Positions 38,095 through 50,290 of a stretch of 64,000 nucleotides of DNA are shown piece by piece. The stretch is from Zelopaecilomyces penicillatus (Eukaryota > Ascomycota > Sordariomycetes > Hypocreales > Pseudodiploosporaceae), in assembly GCA_005765155.1 (NCBI GenBank), contig VCCP01000004.1, forward strand, positions 2,976,001 through 3,040,000, written 5' to 3'. Numbering within the stretch: position 1 is the stretch's first letter; every line of letters starts with the position of its first letter. The translations under genes and the position numbers were made by a program. Under the pieces are notes generated by a model. The model saw only the letters and a list, made by a program, of their open reading frames with translations. It ran no database searches and was not told the origin of the DNA.

Positions 38095-40149
38095 ATGCCG
38101 GATCTGCAAAATGTCTCGTAGTCAGAATTTTCCGTAGTCCTCCACTCGCCTTCGGGTGTAAGCGGAGCCGCCGTGGGTTGGAGGATGACTGTTAGGTATT
38201 ATTAGTACTCAGAGTTATTAGTGATGGTTTCCATGGAGAACATGGTCCCCCGCTGGCCAGGACCAAAACGAAGCTACCTTGGATTTAGAAGTTAATATTC
38301 GTTTTCCTAAGCCTAACACGAGTCGCCTGGAGTGGAGAGCACTGTGTCAGCAAGGCCTAAAGGGCATAAATCATCATAGAGAGTGCCGGGTGCGGCTTAG
38401 TGTTGTTCCCTTGATGTTGTGCTCTCGCGACCTCAAAGTAGGCGCCACAGAAGACTAGATAAAGAACAGTGGAGAGGCTTTATCGCGAGACGAACACGAA
38501 CACGCCCAGGTTAGAAAACGGGTGCCAACTCAACACCAATGCCCTCCTAATTGCGATAAGAGCCGGCCGCTTTGTAGGTACTAATTAAGGCGCCTGTAAA
38601 CAGTGGAAGGTAGGGGCAACAGAATTGATGTTGCAGATCAGCAGAGAGGCTTGAGGATAATTAATTGACCAAACGTTGGGCACAGATGGATGATGATGAT
38701 GATGAGTGGGGGATGAGGGGGAAAGAAAGAACTGGTGGTTGGTTGGATCTTGTCCTCTGCATAGCCTGAGCAAAATATCTTCTTGTTGGGTGTGAGCTCC
38801 CATGGCTCGCAAGGTGAGTAGTTCCTGGAGTGGCATCCAATAGTTGTGTCTGTCTTCTCTACGATGAAATTCGTTCACATGCCTTACTGGTACGGCGTTG
38901 CATGGCAAATACCAATCCTGTCGTCCACACTTAACGGCAGCCATTCGTACCTGCACATACCTTATTACCATGAAGCAATACTCGTACAGGTAGACTGCGC
39001 TTATTAGATTGTCCCTGGACGTTTTGATGCCTCATATTAGCCTACCTCAATATCGAGATGAGGGATCTATTACTCACCGCCGTAATGGTGCTTTATATTC
39101 CTGTTTGACAATATCGTGTACGAACCTGAATTGTACAGGGTACGTAATACTTGCCTGCCCCCTGGAAATATTGCAACTCAATCTTAGCAGGAAAAGAGTC
39201 TGTCCATGCATCAAGACTTGGCATTTCGCAAACCTTGAACACATTCTCCTCCACTGGGGCGAGAAGAGGCTGATTGCGGATGCTATTGTTCCACATAACA
39301 TGATTCATCGTTTGGCCACGGCAATTAATCCAAGAACATCAATCCTGCTCTCAGTCAATCCAGTGTAGAGTACTAACTGAGAAACCCACTTTTTAGCAGT
39401 AGTTCACCGTAGAGAGGTACGGCCAGCCATTCAACCACTGTCCAGCTTGTGCTCCACCATCGTGTGCTTGAATAGCCACAACATGTCAACAGGTACTCCG
39501 TACCTCGTAGATATCTCTTATCTGCCCTCCCGCCCCTGCGATTCGCCTCTCGCTGCCGTCCCAACCACCCAATCGAAGCACTCCACGCTAAGGCTCCTCT
39601 TTCGACCTATCTTCATCAGCTCCGTTCACCTAAGTGACTTCAATCAAACGACCATTCGGCACGGTACACGCAACGCAACACAGAAAGCACAGAACGGCAG
39701 AGCACAGCACGGAGAGGGCTACGACCAACCTGTCGTATCAGTGTGAGTAGCACACCGCGACCCTGGACAGACCTTGTGCAAGGCTGCACATCACTACACC
39801 ACATAGCTCCTCACACACCACCGACTTGCGAGCGAGCCCTCGGCACTCAGACCAGCGTCCCTGTTGCGCAATAGGAATCTGCCCCCATTCCAGGTCGTCA
39901 GCTATCACCGCCCAGCAGCCTCAGCAGAGGCCTGCCTGATGGCGCCTATCATCTTCTTCGCGCTGTCACCCTTGCATTCTCTCGGTCTTTAGGACACCAC
40001 GCTGCCTTGCCGCCACTCTGCCGCTGATACAACCTCGCTATTGTTCTCGCTACAAAGGCTGGGTCAGATTTGACCAGTCCAGCCTTTATCTGCTGGGATC
40101 CCCTTGTGCAGCCCTAAACCCCCCTTTCAACATCAGCCTCATTGATACA
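38095..40149. promoter_or_regulatory. divergent intergenic region between C1-THF synthase and the Boi-like gene
   Basis: Two kilobases between divergent starts. A GAT repeat lies near 38688-38704 and TACTCCGTAC at 39494-39503. From about 39500 to 40149 the plus strand is rich in C and short pyrimidine tracts, as in long fungal 5' leaders, so the Boi-like transcript may start well upstream of its ATG. Minus- and plus-strand frames of 60-130 codons here look random. Confidence 0.45.
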
Positions 40150-43100
40150 ATGGCTCTGAGGGCCTTGAATGATGGCTCTCCCCGGCCTGATGCCGGCGAT
40201 CTGTTGATGGTAATTCGTGAGTCCTCAGTGTTTAGCTTTGCTCCCCACTCCAAGCTTGTTCACCTGCCGTCATGTTTGTACTGCCACCGTAAGTAAAATC
40301 TAGCTAATCATTATTATCTTCGCCAGACGACTTTCGAGCACGCAGTTCTGATGAGCTGAGTTTAGCCAAGGGAGATCGGGTCGAGCTGATAGAGCGGGAT
40401 GATGAGTTTGGAGACGGCTGGTTTCTTGGTCGCCACCTTATCAATGGCAACACGGGCCTCTTCCCTGAAGGTTTGTTCCCCAAATTAGGCTCATACTATT
40501 GGCCCTTCCGTATTCCATTCGCATTCTCTGTTGCACTTGGATCTAACCCAGCGTTTGTAGTCTACACAAGGGCAGCTCCTCGGGCCCCTCCCACTCCCGC
40601 CTTTGCCCCATCGCAATCGCTGACACCTCTGGCGGAATCCGTTCAAGAACTGGGCACAGTTGGAACTGCCAATACGCCCACCATCACTGATAACATTGTT
40701 CCATCTTCTCGATCTTCCTCTACTCCTCTGAAATCCGAAACAGAAACAACCACATTATCTTTGGCTGCTGGTAAACCTGAGTTGTCAACCACACCCGGTT
40801 TGGCCAACAACGTCTCCCCAGGCCCTTCTCTAGCACAGCTAAATAATCCGAGCCAGGATAGCCAGGTCCTTAACGAGACTCTCAATGTCATAAACGAGCA
40901 CATAACCCATTTGCGATCTCCGCCCAGCACAAGTGTTTTGCATGCTGCAGCAACCGACTCCGGCAGTGAATACAGCGCCCCACTTGATCATCGGATGTCA
41001 TATATTCAAGGAGAAGAAACAGATGAAGAGGAGGAAGATGCTATTCATACTCGCGCTGAGGTAGAATCGTGGAATCCAGACCAGGTCGCAGAGTATCTCT
41101 TTGAGTCTGGGGTGGAAAAGCATCATTGCGAAGTGTTTCGGGATCAGGAAATATCTGGTGAAGTTCTTTTAGGCATGGACCAGAGTTCACTGTTCATCAA
41201 AGCGTTTGATCTAGGTTCCGTTGGCAGGCGCTTGAAGACCTGGCACAAAATTAAGGCTCTTCAGGACGACATAAGTACTCAAGGGCTTTCCACACGGCGA
41301 ACAACCCAAACCTATGGCAGCGAAGCAGGTTCCGAAGATGCCCGACGAACTAGAAGTCGAACCAGCACGTTGACGACATCGGCTTCCAACCGACCCTTGT
41401 CTAACCATGCTCGCCGCCTCTCCATGACACAGGGGCCAAAGGCATCTCCGACTGCAATCATATCTCCTCCCTCCCCTAGAATCAGCAGAAACCTCCAGGA
41501 TAGCTCATCTCGTTCCGCTCACACGAAGAGGCCGTCAGCCGCTTCAGTAAGAGAACTACATCACTCACGCCGCCATTCGTCCACCGACTTCCGCGCACCA
41601 GGTGCTTTACCGAACGCCACCACGCCGAAACTCTCGCCCACTGCCAGTCTTCCTGTTGGGGAAGGGGCTCATAAAAAACAACCCTCCTTTGACCGAAACT
41701 GGACTTTGGGGAGCGCGCTTTCTTCTCAAACGTCACAAAGACCTCTCTCATCGACTGGCCTGCAGGATGGGCTGGCCGTGGCTGATACAGACCTGCAGGA
41801 CTCAGCCGTCGATTTAGACCGCGGCTACTTTTCTGGTACTGAGGTAGACGGCCGCAAGCGTAATGTTCTACGGAAACGGGACAGCGCTGATCATTCGAGG
41901 AAACAGAGTTACACAGAGGAACAGAGAGTTCGTAGTGCAACTGCTCTGTCAAGACATTCAAGATTTGGAAGTGTTGACTCATTCCGAGATGGAGTACCAT
42001 CCTCAGCCGCACACAAGTACTATGGCATTCAGACGGCAGCCCATAGAAGGACGGCATCTACCAATACTACTGACTCTGCCCGGCCTTTGCCACCTTCAAA
42101 GGATGGGCCTGCACCAACTGTCACTAAACTGGACTCTCCTGCCAGCCCTGCGCAACAGTTGTTGTCGCCGGTTGCCGCTAAGCCCCAAGGTTTTAATACT
42201 GAATGGCTAGCGGCAGTTGTTAACAAACCAATGAGCAAAAGTCCGCGACCTGGAATGAGAGCTATCTCTGATAAACTCACATTTGAACGCTCCAAAGCCA
42301 TTACTCCAGCCGAGCCCTCTCCTAAAGAACCCTCGTTAGACTCCCCAGCAAGAACAGGCTCCACCACCCCTTCTGCAGGCCCTAGCTTTGAACTCGATTC
42401 TGCAGATGCGAGAAAGAGTGCAAGTTCGGCTTCTACGCCGATTAGTAAAAGCAGTCGGAAGAAGGGGAAGAAGGGTACCAGCGCTTATACGCGGGGTTTA
42501 TTAAAGATCACACCACAAGAGGCCATGAAGGACGCAGATTACTATGGATGGATGAGAAAGAAGAGTTCAAACCTAATGACAACTTGGAAGCCTCGACTAT
42601 TTGTGCTAAAAGGCCGTCGTATGGCATACTACTATTCGGAGGAGGATGAAGAGGAGCGGGGTCTTATTGACATATCCTTCCACCGTGTTCTCCCTGCCGA
42701 TAATGAGAGACTAACTGGCCTTCATGCCACCATCACCGGTGCTGGCGCAGTTGGTGGATCGGGCATTCCTGCCAATCACCCCTCAACGACTGTTGGTGGT
42801 GATATGTCAGAAACTTTGGAGAAAGGTGACGACGTCATGTTCATTTTTAAATTAGTACCGCCGCGCGCAGGTCTTTCCAGGGCTGTCAACTTCACCAAGC
42901 CTACTGTTCACTATTTCGCTGTGCCCAATCTTAAGCAAGGACGGCTATGGATGGCAGCACTCATGAAGGCAACAATTGACCGCGATGATACCCAGCCGGT
43001 TACGACGACATATCAACAAAAGACCATCTCACTTGCCAAAGCAAAGCAAATGCGCCATCGGCCACCCGCTCTAATGAATCTTGAGGAGGCGGCTGAGGAT

Positions 43101-43262
43101 GGTCAGAAGCCAGACGGCACGAAGAATACGAATAGCCTTGGCATCTATGGCGATAGCGGTGTTTCTGGCGTTGACAAAACAGTCACTCCCAGGGTTGCGA
43201 GCGCCAGGCTGAATGCCGATTATCCCGAGAAGAACGGCTCCATACAGCCGCTCAGTGCATAG
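40150..43262 (+). CDS. Boi1/Boi2-like SH3-SAM-PH polarity scaffold
   Basis: A cortical scaffold of the Boi family, which in yeast links Cdc42/Bem1 polarity to exocytosis. Exons 40150-40216, 40327-40470 and 40561-43262 join in phase, 970 aa. An SH3 domain covers residues 1 to about 72, assembled over three exons (VIHDFRARSSDELSLAKGD, DGWFLGRHLINGNTGLFPEV). A SAM domain lies at about 239-300 (WNPDQVAEYLFESGVEKHH). A long Ser/Pro/Arg-rich disordered region with many possible phosphosites follows. A PH domain lies at about 730-885 (YYGWMRKKSSNLMTTWKPRL) with an acidic insertion in an early loop and a long insert before the last strand and helix (RLWMAALMKATI). Domain order matches the fungal Boi proteins exactly. 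The second intron is open in frame, so retention would give an altered N terminus. Confidence 0.94.
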
Positions 43263-44346
43263 CTAGCATTGTGACGGAGACTCAGCCAGAATGAAGAGGA
43301 TGTGGACTGGTGCCAATGTGTTACGATGGTAATGGATTTTGTTCATGCCTACTTGAATGCTGTTAGGGGCGAGATGAGAGAAGCTTGCTATGAATGATGT
43401 AATCATGGCCGTTTATTTTCTTTTGCGCTCTCATATGATGATTGTGGCTCTCTATGGATCTCCCTCATGCCAGCTAGGATTTCCTTCATGTTTGCTTGTC
43501 GTTTTGCGAATAATATCCACTTGTGATTTTTCACAAACCGTTGTATGCATTAGCGTCGATCTTGTGATAGGGAGGAGTGGATGGCGTCTAGGGTCTTTTT
43601 TTTCTCTCCAAACCTTTCCCGTCTGAATTACGCCGTATTGAGAAGAAGGATGAAAACAGAGGAAGCGGGTAGTGATTCATACACTAAAGCGAACTATTGA
43701 GGAAAAAGTACATGACTTCGCAAAGACGGTGATTTCAAAGCAAGCCATCGCTCCAAAAATGAACCGGGCAAGTTTAGCACTTAGTAGTGGTTATTTTAAT
43801 TTACATGAGTATATTTATATTCTATTCACTCAAGTGCTCATTTCCTACACTGTTGACCTCTCACTCCCACGTTGAAAACGCCAGACATGCCAACTGGATG
43901 CTAATATTTATATACTGGCCGTTGTTTCATGCATCTTATTCAACCACATGCACACAACGTTGCGTCTGGAACCGAAGGACCCCTGAGGAGATTAGTAGTA
44001 ATAATAAGTATAGACTTTGATGACCTCATGTCGAGTACACATATCCGATTTCAGCTCTTGCTCTTTCCCCCATCGGAGAGAAATAAGGCTAGTCTAACAA
44101 TCGCAAAGCTTAGTCTTCCGAATAATCGTCGCTGTAACGTCCAGATCATCAAATACTGCTAAATTCCTTAAAACAAACAATCATGGCCTCGTAGAAAATA
44201 GACCCCCCTGCGCCGTATAACCAGACCCCGAATAGCGGTCTACAAGCGCCTTGCTAGCTCCAGCAAAAGCGCTCAAGTAAATAGCCTGTTTCCTAAACTA
44301 GCCTATGTTCGCCAACTGCCTCCTCGTTCAGTTTATGTACTCAGGT
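43263..44346. other. convergent 3' intergenic region
   Basis: About 1.1 kb between the ends of the Boi-like gene (plus) and the Fhl1-like gene (minus). Frames of 60-95 codons are present but have no protein-like features. Confidence 0.5.
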
Positions 44347-47300
44347 TCAAGTGTTGTCCTGAAGCTTCTGGTTCATGCCCATGAGGAGTTGCCGTATAGA
44401 CTTCATGAGATGCTGCTCTACGCCTTCAAAGTTGCCTGTCGATTCCCCCTCGCCGCTTTGAGGCACGATACTGGCGTCTGCGAGCCCAATGACACGGTCG
44501 ATAGCAGAGAGTGTGACAGCTTCGGCTCTACTCTCGCCAAGTCGCCCCTTGAGCGCCTTGATAGAGACTTCTTTAAACCCGTTCATTGACGCGAGGACCT
44601 TCGCCTCAAAGATCAGTGGCGTATCTGGTGGTGCGCCAGAGCCACTAGAATTGGGTGCCTTTCCCTTTGTGAATCCATCAATAACTTGCCTAATACCTTT
44701 GATACAGATGGCCTCCATTTTGTCGTTTTCAGTAGCCTCCTTTTTCAGTCCGATGCAGCGATTGAGAGCCGACATAACAATAGCCTCAGCCTTGGGATTT
44801 CGAGCCTTTTTGAGATTTTCAACCAGTCCGTTTTTGAGATTGACGACAGCTGAGAGAAGCCGCGTCTCGATAACCGGCCGAAACGGTGCACCAAGAGGTG
44901 GCGTTTGCGACGGCCCATTTCCAGATTGTAACGGTGCCTGTTGAGGTGTTGGTGCAACACCAGGTAGAGTCTTTGTCCCTACGGCAGCCGGAGCAACTGG
45001 AAGTGGCTGTTGTCTGGGCGCAGTCAAAGAGGGCGCGTTGCCACCCTCAGCCGTGACCGGAGGAGTTGCTGGTGGAGGAGGCCGTGATGCATATGGTGAA
45101 CTGTATGCGCCTGGGTGTGGCACTCCGAGTTGAGGACGAGCAGGAGCTGGGGGCGGGCCATAGCCTGGCAGTTGAGTCGGGGCTGGTGGTTGAGAGCCCA
45201 CAAGCTGGGCTGGCTGCCCAGGTGGTGATGCAGACGTTCCGTACTGCACGGGACGGCCAGCCATTCCTGGTTGTCCATTGTAACCTGGCAACTGATATCC
45301 AGGCGGCGGTTGACCAGGAGGAAAGCCAGGCGGTGCGCCTGGAGCCATATGTTGTGCATTATACGGATATGAATAAGGCCCGTAAGCTTGCGCAGCGGCC
45401 AAGCTACGGTCTGGGGATGTTGCTTTGCGTTTCTTCCCTGCATCTAACTCGACACCAGGAACACGCGACCATAGGTTTGTGGTTTCGTCCTTTTTAAATG
45501 CTTCATTGCCAATCAAGTTATGTCGAACGCTACTCTCCCACCCCTTCGTTTCAGTGTGGAAATAGAACCACGGGTATCTCTGACATATTCTTTTATATAT
45601 CTGTTTCAACGTTAGACCGTCGGGCCCGGCTGCTGTTAGCGTCTCATCGATGAGAACACCATAATTCTTGTTGGGTTTTTGGAGCTGCTCTTCAGTATAT
45701 TCTTCAATTTTGAGCTCAAGTGGGGGGGATTTTGGCCGCGCTTTCTTTTCTTTCTTTTCTCTAGCCCGGCGTTCAGCATCAGAGCCTTCAACGCCATCCT
45801 CGCCCTTTGGTTTCCGTGGCTTGTACTTGCGCTTTTCAGGGCGATCACTGGCATTATCTGGTAAAGGATGCTTTCTAGGGCGGCCAACTTTCCGTTTTAT
45901 TGGAGGCTCAATAGGCGGGGCTTGGGGCAATGTTTTCTTGGCCATCTCTTGCTGTTGCTTTTTGAGTAGTCTCTGCTCTCGCTTCGACATAATGCCATTC
46001 TTTGGTGGCCGCCCTGGTCCTCTTTTCTTTGGCATTTGGGGCATCGAAAAATCAGGTTGAGAATCGGGGTTGTGTATCAGCTCTGAGCCATCCCCCATTG
46101 GTTCATCGCCGTCTGCATCCTCAACTGCGTCGACATCATCAGCATCATCAGCGTCTTCAATGTCCTCAGCGTCGTCGGCATCATCGGCATCTTCAAGTTC
46201 GTCGCCGTCTTCAGCATCTTCAGCTTCCTCTTCCTCTTCTTCCTCTTCTTCTCCATCTTCCACCCCAAAATCAGACAACTCTGCAGGGCTGACGTCGACG
46301 TCGGAAAGCTCATCGCTGGTATCTTGAATTTCCCCATTTCCATGTGATTGCTCAAAGTCGAAGCTCATCTCTTTTCCGCCCTGCGAATAACGTTTCTTCG
46401 TGGCGGTCTCTTCAAGATACTCTTCTGCACCTGTGCAACCTCTTTCAACACCGTTGATCATGAAGCGAAAGTCAATATCCTTGATCTGGAGCCGATCACC
46501 GCATTTCAGAATAACTTTGTCACTCTTATAATGAACATCCTCGCAGAAGAATCCATTTTTGTGTAGTGGGATTGCTTCAAAAACACCTTCTTCCTGGTTA
46601 TAGGATATCTTCAGGTGCTCTCGTGAGATGGCCTTAGTCTTGCTAGCAATGTTTGGGCCGGGAGAGTGTATACCAATGATAGGAACGTGCCACGGAGATG
46701 GCCTGAGGGAAGCCAAATCTACGGCGGCAGCGCCTGGGGTGTGCGATACGTATTGCCGGTTTGAGATGACGTTTTCCTGTGCATCATCCTTTTCGTGTTG
46801 AGATGAACCCGCAGTGCTAGTCTTGCGCCGCTTCGCCGGACGGCCGGTCTCCTCGCTGTCAGACTCAGGACCTAACATCCCGCCCTCTTCACTGACATAT
46901 GACTTGCTAAATTTGCTGCGGTCGTGGAGTATGGGGGATGGCGGTGGTAGCCCCCTGCTCGCATTCTCCTCAACCCGTCGTTTGTACTCATCCGCGCGCT
47001 TCTCATCTCGGCGCGCCTGCTCCAAGGCCCGCTGATCTCGCCCAACAATAACGGCGTATGTGGTCATTTGAAAGACACTGTCGGCGAATTCTATGCGCGC
47101 AAAGGACTCCAGGCCCTTCTCTGCCCCGGCTTGGCGCATGGCATTGGTGGTCGTAAGGCCATTAAATGGTTCACCCAATGTGTTTGGCAATGTTACCTGT
47201 GACGGCGTGACAGTGGGCGGAGGAGACATGGCACTGGCGGCGCCAGACATGGACGCGAGCGCCATCATCATGTACGCGTGTTGATTCAATGCTGCTGTAG

Positions 47301-48192
47301 ATGTCGATCTATATGGGGTGGATGGTTGATATTGATCGGCTGCTGGCACGTTTACGGCATGATGCGACTGGTGATGCAGTTGTGAAAGCAGTGCTTGTTC
47401 TTGAGTTGATGTCCCGATTGCATTGTCCACAGCAGGAGCGTCGAGCATCGCTAGGTCCTTGGCGTTGTCAGGAGCGAAGCTGTGCGAGCCATTGATAATT
47501 GAAGTACTGGCGATTGGTGTAACAGGCTGCTCTTGAGACGGCTCGGTTATCGTATTGTGGTCGTTATGAGTCTGAATGGGGGTTGATGGTCGGTGGGCGG
47601 ATGGTTCAGGTGCGACCCCCGCATGTGCTACTGTCCCTAGATCCTGCGTCACCGGTAGAGAATCTGTCGTAGAAGCAAGAACGCGACCAGAGGATGTAGC
47701 AGGATCATTGTTGGTAGTGGCAACATCAAGACCAAGACCAGAACCAGGTGCGACAGTTGATCCAGAAACAGCCGTAGAATCAAAGGTAGTATTGGCAGTA
47801 GTAGCAACAGCAGACCCAGATGCCGCAGACCCAATCGCGGGCACTGAGGCTGGTGAATGTGCCTCTGCTTCTTTAGGCATTGAGTTCAGCTCGGGTAGTG
47901 AGTTCGCGTCGGTGTTGACGCCTGAGTTGGGCGTGGCATTCGGCGCTGAGTTGGACGGCGGCCCTGGGGTTGGCTGGGACGCGAATGCCGCAGGCGCAGG
48001 AGGCGTGATCGCGATGGTTGCTGGTGGTGGTGACGGCGCTGTCGGTGCCGGTTCATCGGGTGCTGTAGACACGGCCGCGACTGAGGCGACCGAGGCGACT
48101 GAGGCGAGAGAGAAGGCTGCTTGGCGCTGGGCGTAGGCGTCGGCGTCGTGAAAGCCGGTCTGACCGGTCTGGCCGGCGCTGGACGAAGTCAT
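44347..48192 (-). CDS. fhl1: Fhl1-like FHA/forkhead transcription factor
   Basis: A nuclear factor with the paired FHA and forkhead layout of yeast Fhl1, which controls ribosomal-protein genes and was first linked to rRNA processing. It is a single exon of 1281 aa from the ATG at 48192; the upstream frame is open but has no earlier ATG. The first 360 residues are Ala/Thr/Pro-rich. FHA elements lie at about 360-560 (FARIEFADSVFQMTTYAVIVGR, here given as YAVIVGRD and SREHLKISYNQEEG), with a disordered insertion inside the domain. A very acidic tract (about 640-690) is followed by AT-hooks KKRGPGRPPKNG (about 720) and KRKVGRPRKHPLP (about 770). The forkhead spans about 834-910 (YKRICQRYPWFYF, WESSVRHNLIGNEAF). 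A Pro/Gly/Gln-rich segment and a helical C-terminal domain end the protein. Confidence 0.93.
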   Translation of the reverse strand: MTSSSAGQTGQTGFHDADAYAQRQAAFSLASVASVASVAAVSTAPDEPAPTAPSPPPATIAITPPAPAAFASQPTPGPPSNSAPNATPNSGVNTDANSLPELNSMPKEAEAHSPASVPAIGSAASGSAVATTANTTFDSTAVSGSTVAPGSGLGLDVATTNNDPATSSGRVLASTTDSLPVTQDLGTVAHAGVAPEPSAHRPSTPIQTHNDHNTITEPSQEQPVTPIASTSIINGSHSFAPDNAKDLAMLDAPAVDNAIGTSTQEQALLSQLHHQSHHAVNVPAADQYQPSTPYRSTSTAALNQHAYMMMALASMSGAASAMSPPPTVTPSQVTLPNTLGEPFNGLTTTNAMRQAGAEKGLESFARIEFADSVFQMTTYAVIVGRDQRALEQARRDEKRADEYKRRVEENASRGLPPPSPILHDRSKFSKSYVSEEGGMLGPESDSEETGRPAKRRKTSTAGSSQHEKDDAQENVISNRQYVSHTPGAAAVDLASLRPSPWHVPIIGIHSPGPNIASKTKAISREHLKISYNQEEGVFEAIPLHKNGFFCEDVHYKSDKVILKCGDRLQIKDIDFRFMINGVERGCTGAEEYLEETATKKRYSQGGKEMSFDFEQSHGNGEIQDTSDELSDVDVSPAELSDFGVEDGEEEEEEEEEAEDAEDGDELEDADDADDAEDIEDADDADDVDAVEDADGDEPMGDGSELIHNPDSQPDFSMPQMPKKRGPGRPPKNGIMSKREQRLLKKQQQEMAKKTLPQAPPIEPPIKRKVGRPRKHPLPDNASDRPEKRKYKPRKPKGEDGVEGSDAERRAREKKEKKARPKSPPLELKIEEYTEEQLQKPNKNYGVLIDETLTAAGPDGLTLKQIYKRICQRYPWFYFHTETKGWESSVRHNLIGNEAFKKDETTNLWSRVPGVELDAGKKRKATSPDRSLAAAQAYGPYSYPYNAQHMAPGAPPGFPPGQPPPGYQLPGYNGQPGMAGRPVQYGTSASPPGQPAQLVGSQPPAPTQLPGYGPPPAPARPQLGVPHPGAYSSPYASRPPPPATPPVTAEGGNAPSLTAPRQQPLPVAPAAVGTKTLPGVAPTPQQAPLQSGNGPSQTPPLGAPFRPVIETRLLSAVVNLKNGLVENLKKARNPKAEAIVMSALNRCIGLKKEATENDKMEAICIKGIRQVIDGFTKGKAPNSSGSGAPPDTPLIFEAKVLASMNGFKEVSIKALKGRLGESRAEAVTLSAIDRVIGLADASIVPQSGEGESTGNFEGVEQHLMKSIRQLLMGMNQKLQDNT
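46100..46260. repeat. imperfect trinucleotide repeat coding for an acidic tract
   Basis: Tandem, slightly varied GCATCATCG/TCTTC-type triplets inside the Fhl1-like gene encode alternating Asp/Ala and Glu runs of about 50 residues. Probably prone to length variation. Confidence 0.6.
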
Positions 48193-49624
48193 CGCTGCTC
48201 CCTGCGACAGCTCCTTCGCCTCCGAGCCCCGTGTCGGGATGGTCGACGACGATGGCGGGTTTGGCGAGCGTAGATTTGGCGCCTCGGGCAAAATGAAATT
48301 GCGAGCCTTGGGAGCCTTTGCAGCCTCTCTTCTGGGCCAGAGTTTCTGGCGCGATGCCGGGGAGGGTCCTGCTGCGCGACAACACAATCTGATTGGCCGG
48401 GCTGGTTCCTGGCCAGGTCTGAGGCTGCACCTCCTCTTCTTGCTTGCGTTGCTCTAGCCGTGTGTAGCCTTGGCGCCTTTTTGCGACAGAAAGAAGACCT
48501 CGGATTGCAGGTTTGTTGGGTTGATACTACTGGTTGCATTCATCGTTTATTGCTGCTGATGCTGCTGCTGCACCCATTGTGCAGGCACAGGCAAGTTACC
48601 TGCCTATCTACCAAGGTACTAAGGTAAATGCTGCTCTAGGCCCATTCTTTCCGTCCCCCCCGCGCGCACGCGGTCGCGTTGCACAATCAGCATGTTTTTT
48701 TTTCTTCTACGCCTTTGTTTTGGTTTGGCAACAAGTTCTGCATGTGCGAGTCACAATCATACATCCATCCACTTACCCCACAAGTTATGCTTCCTGCATA
48801 TGCCAAATAAAACTGTTTTTGTTTCTGCATATTACGCTGCCCTGCATCTCTCTCTATTGATGGTAAGTCACGAGTAGATAAAGTCAGCCTCAGTGAGTAC
48901 GAAACAGAGATGCCCCAGCCCAAACAGGTAAATGGCTTCATTAGGATCCCTCGCACATTTGTAGGCGTGCCCACACCCCCGATTAGAACACCAGCATCAA
49001 CTTCCAGCAAAGCAGCTGGCCATCTGCTCCTAATCTAGATCACGGAAGCACTAATAGTAGTCAGCAGAATTCTAACTGTTCCTGTTTTCCACCATCTTTC
49101 GTAATTACCGTCTTGTTACCTATAAATAGTTGCATGCACAAAACAACACCCCAAGCGCCCAACCTCCGCGCTTATCGGGCTAATCAGAATACGTCCACCC
49201 AAATCCCGATGTGTTTCCCACAACACTAGTCGCCTCCTGCGACAATACTGGAGAAGCTCCCATCCAGTCGTGGGACAAACTCTCATGGATTAGACTGAGT
49301 TTGTCGTGACCGGTTTGTGAGGCCTAGCATTGATTATCAAGCATCTACCATAGACAATAGAGAGGCAAAAGGGAAGGGATCCACACCTTTGGGCAGCTCT
49401 GATGTCTTTAACCAGGCGAAAATCCTTTGTTTCATTCTCTTGACTCAACAGGCATTCTGTCTCTTATATCAAGTAAATCGCAGCCGAGGTGCTGTTCCTC
49501 AACATTACCCTTTTCCTTTCCTTCTCCCCTTTCTTTCGTTATCCTTTGTTTTTTCTTTTTTCACTATAGGATTCCTTGATTAATTATATTTCGTGTCTGG
49601 ACACAAGTCAATAAAATACCCACC
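48193..49624. promoter_or_regulatory. divergent intergenic region
   Basis: 1.4 kb between the Fhl1-like start (minus) and the membrane-protein start (plus). A GCTGCTGATGCTGCTGCTGC simple repeat lies at about 48551-48570. The 150 bp before 49625 are strongly pyrimidine-rich on the plus strand (CCTTTTCCTTTCCTTCTCCC and similar), as often seen next to fungal transcription starts. Confidence 0.5.
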
Positions 49625-50290
49625 ATGCCGGCTACTCTGCACTCTAATTACTCAAATAACCAAAAGCACCATGCAAAACACCCAAAGCCTCTGCAGCGCT
49701 CCGATTCAGAACACTCCCGCTACGTCGAGATGCTGCTCCAGCAAGACGATATCCCCACATCACACACTATCATGGCCGCCGCTTTTGTCTGGCTCCTATT
49801 GGCAGGATTTCTTGTCTTTCCTGGAACCTTCACCAGCATAAAAAAGTCTATCGAGGCCAAAGAGCACGATGGCATGGAGTGGGAGGACAAAGCCAGGGAA
49901 TTTGTTTTGAAGAGCGTCAAAAATATTCCTCTTCTAGCAGTAGGAGTCGCCATGTGTGCGGTATCTGCCATTGGAATGATCAGCTTGACCTTTCGACATC
50001 GCAAGAATTATGTGTGGCTGGTGAACAAGATTTTCTTCCCAGGAATGACCAACTCGCTAGCGGGTCTTGTCTCAACTCTTATTGGGGTTTACACACAGCA
50101 TAAAGGAACCTGGAGTATCACTGCAAAAGTGACAGTAATGGTTGAGGGCGGATCTTTGGTAGTTTGTGGGGTTCTCTTCCTCGTTTTCCAACTATCTCTG
50201 CTGCGCAGAGTAAAACAGCGGCATGATCAGCATTATCAGGAATGGCCACAGCAGAGGAGCCTACACTTCTACTGTGTTGAGAAAAACTGA
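49625..50290 (+). CDS. conserved-type four-helix membrane protein
   Basis: A 221-aa single-exon protein. Four hydrophobic helices are visible: MAAAFVWLLLAGFLVF (about 50-66), LLAVGVAMCAVSAIGMISL (about 102-120), FPGMTNSLAGLVSTLIGVY (about 139-157) and GGSLVVCGVLFLVFQLSLL (about 174-192). The N-terminal 45 residues are basic and Ser/His-rich and carry no signal peptide, so both ends probably face the cytosol. I do not recognise the family and propose no function. Its 3' end lies only 145 bp from the convergent molybdate-transporter gene, so the transcripts may overlap. The start is the first ATG after the pyrimidine-rich leader. Confidence 0.8.
   Translation: MPATLHSNYSNNQKHHAKHPKPLQRSDSEHSRYVEMLLQQDDIPTSHTIMAAAFVWLLLAGFLVFPGTFTSIKKSIEAKEHDGMEWEDKAREFVLKSVKNIPLLAVGVAMCAVSAIGMISLTFRHRKNYVWLVNKIFFPGMTNSLAGLVSTLIGVYTQHKGTWSITAKVTVMVEGGSLVVCGVLFLVFQLSLLRRVKQRHDQHYQEWPQQRSLHFYCVEKN

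Noticed and set aside
47576..48136. A 186-codon plus-strand frame rich in Val/Ala/Glu
   Set aside because: It is antisense to the low-complexity Ala/Thr/Pro-rich start of the Fhl1-like gene, and its composition is the mirror of that repeat.
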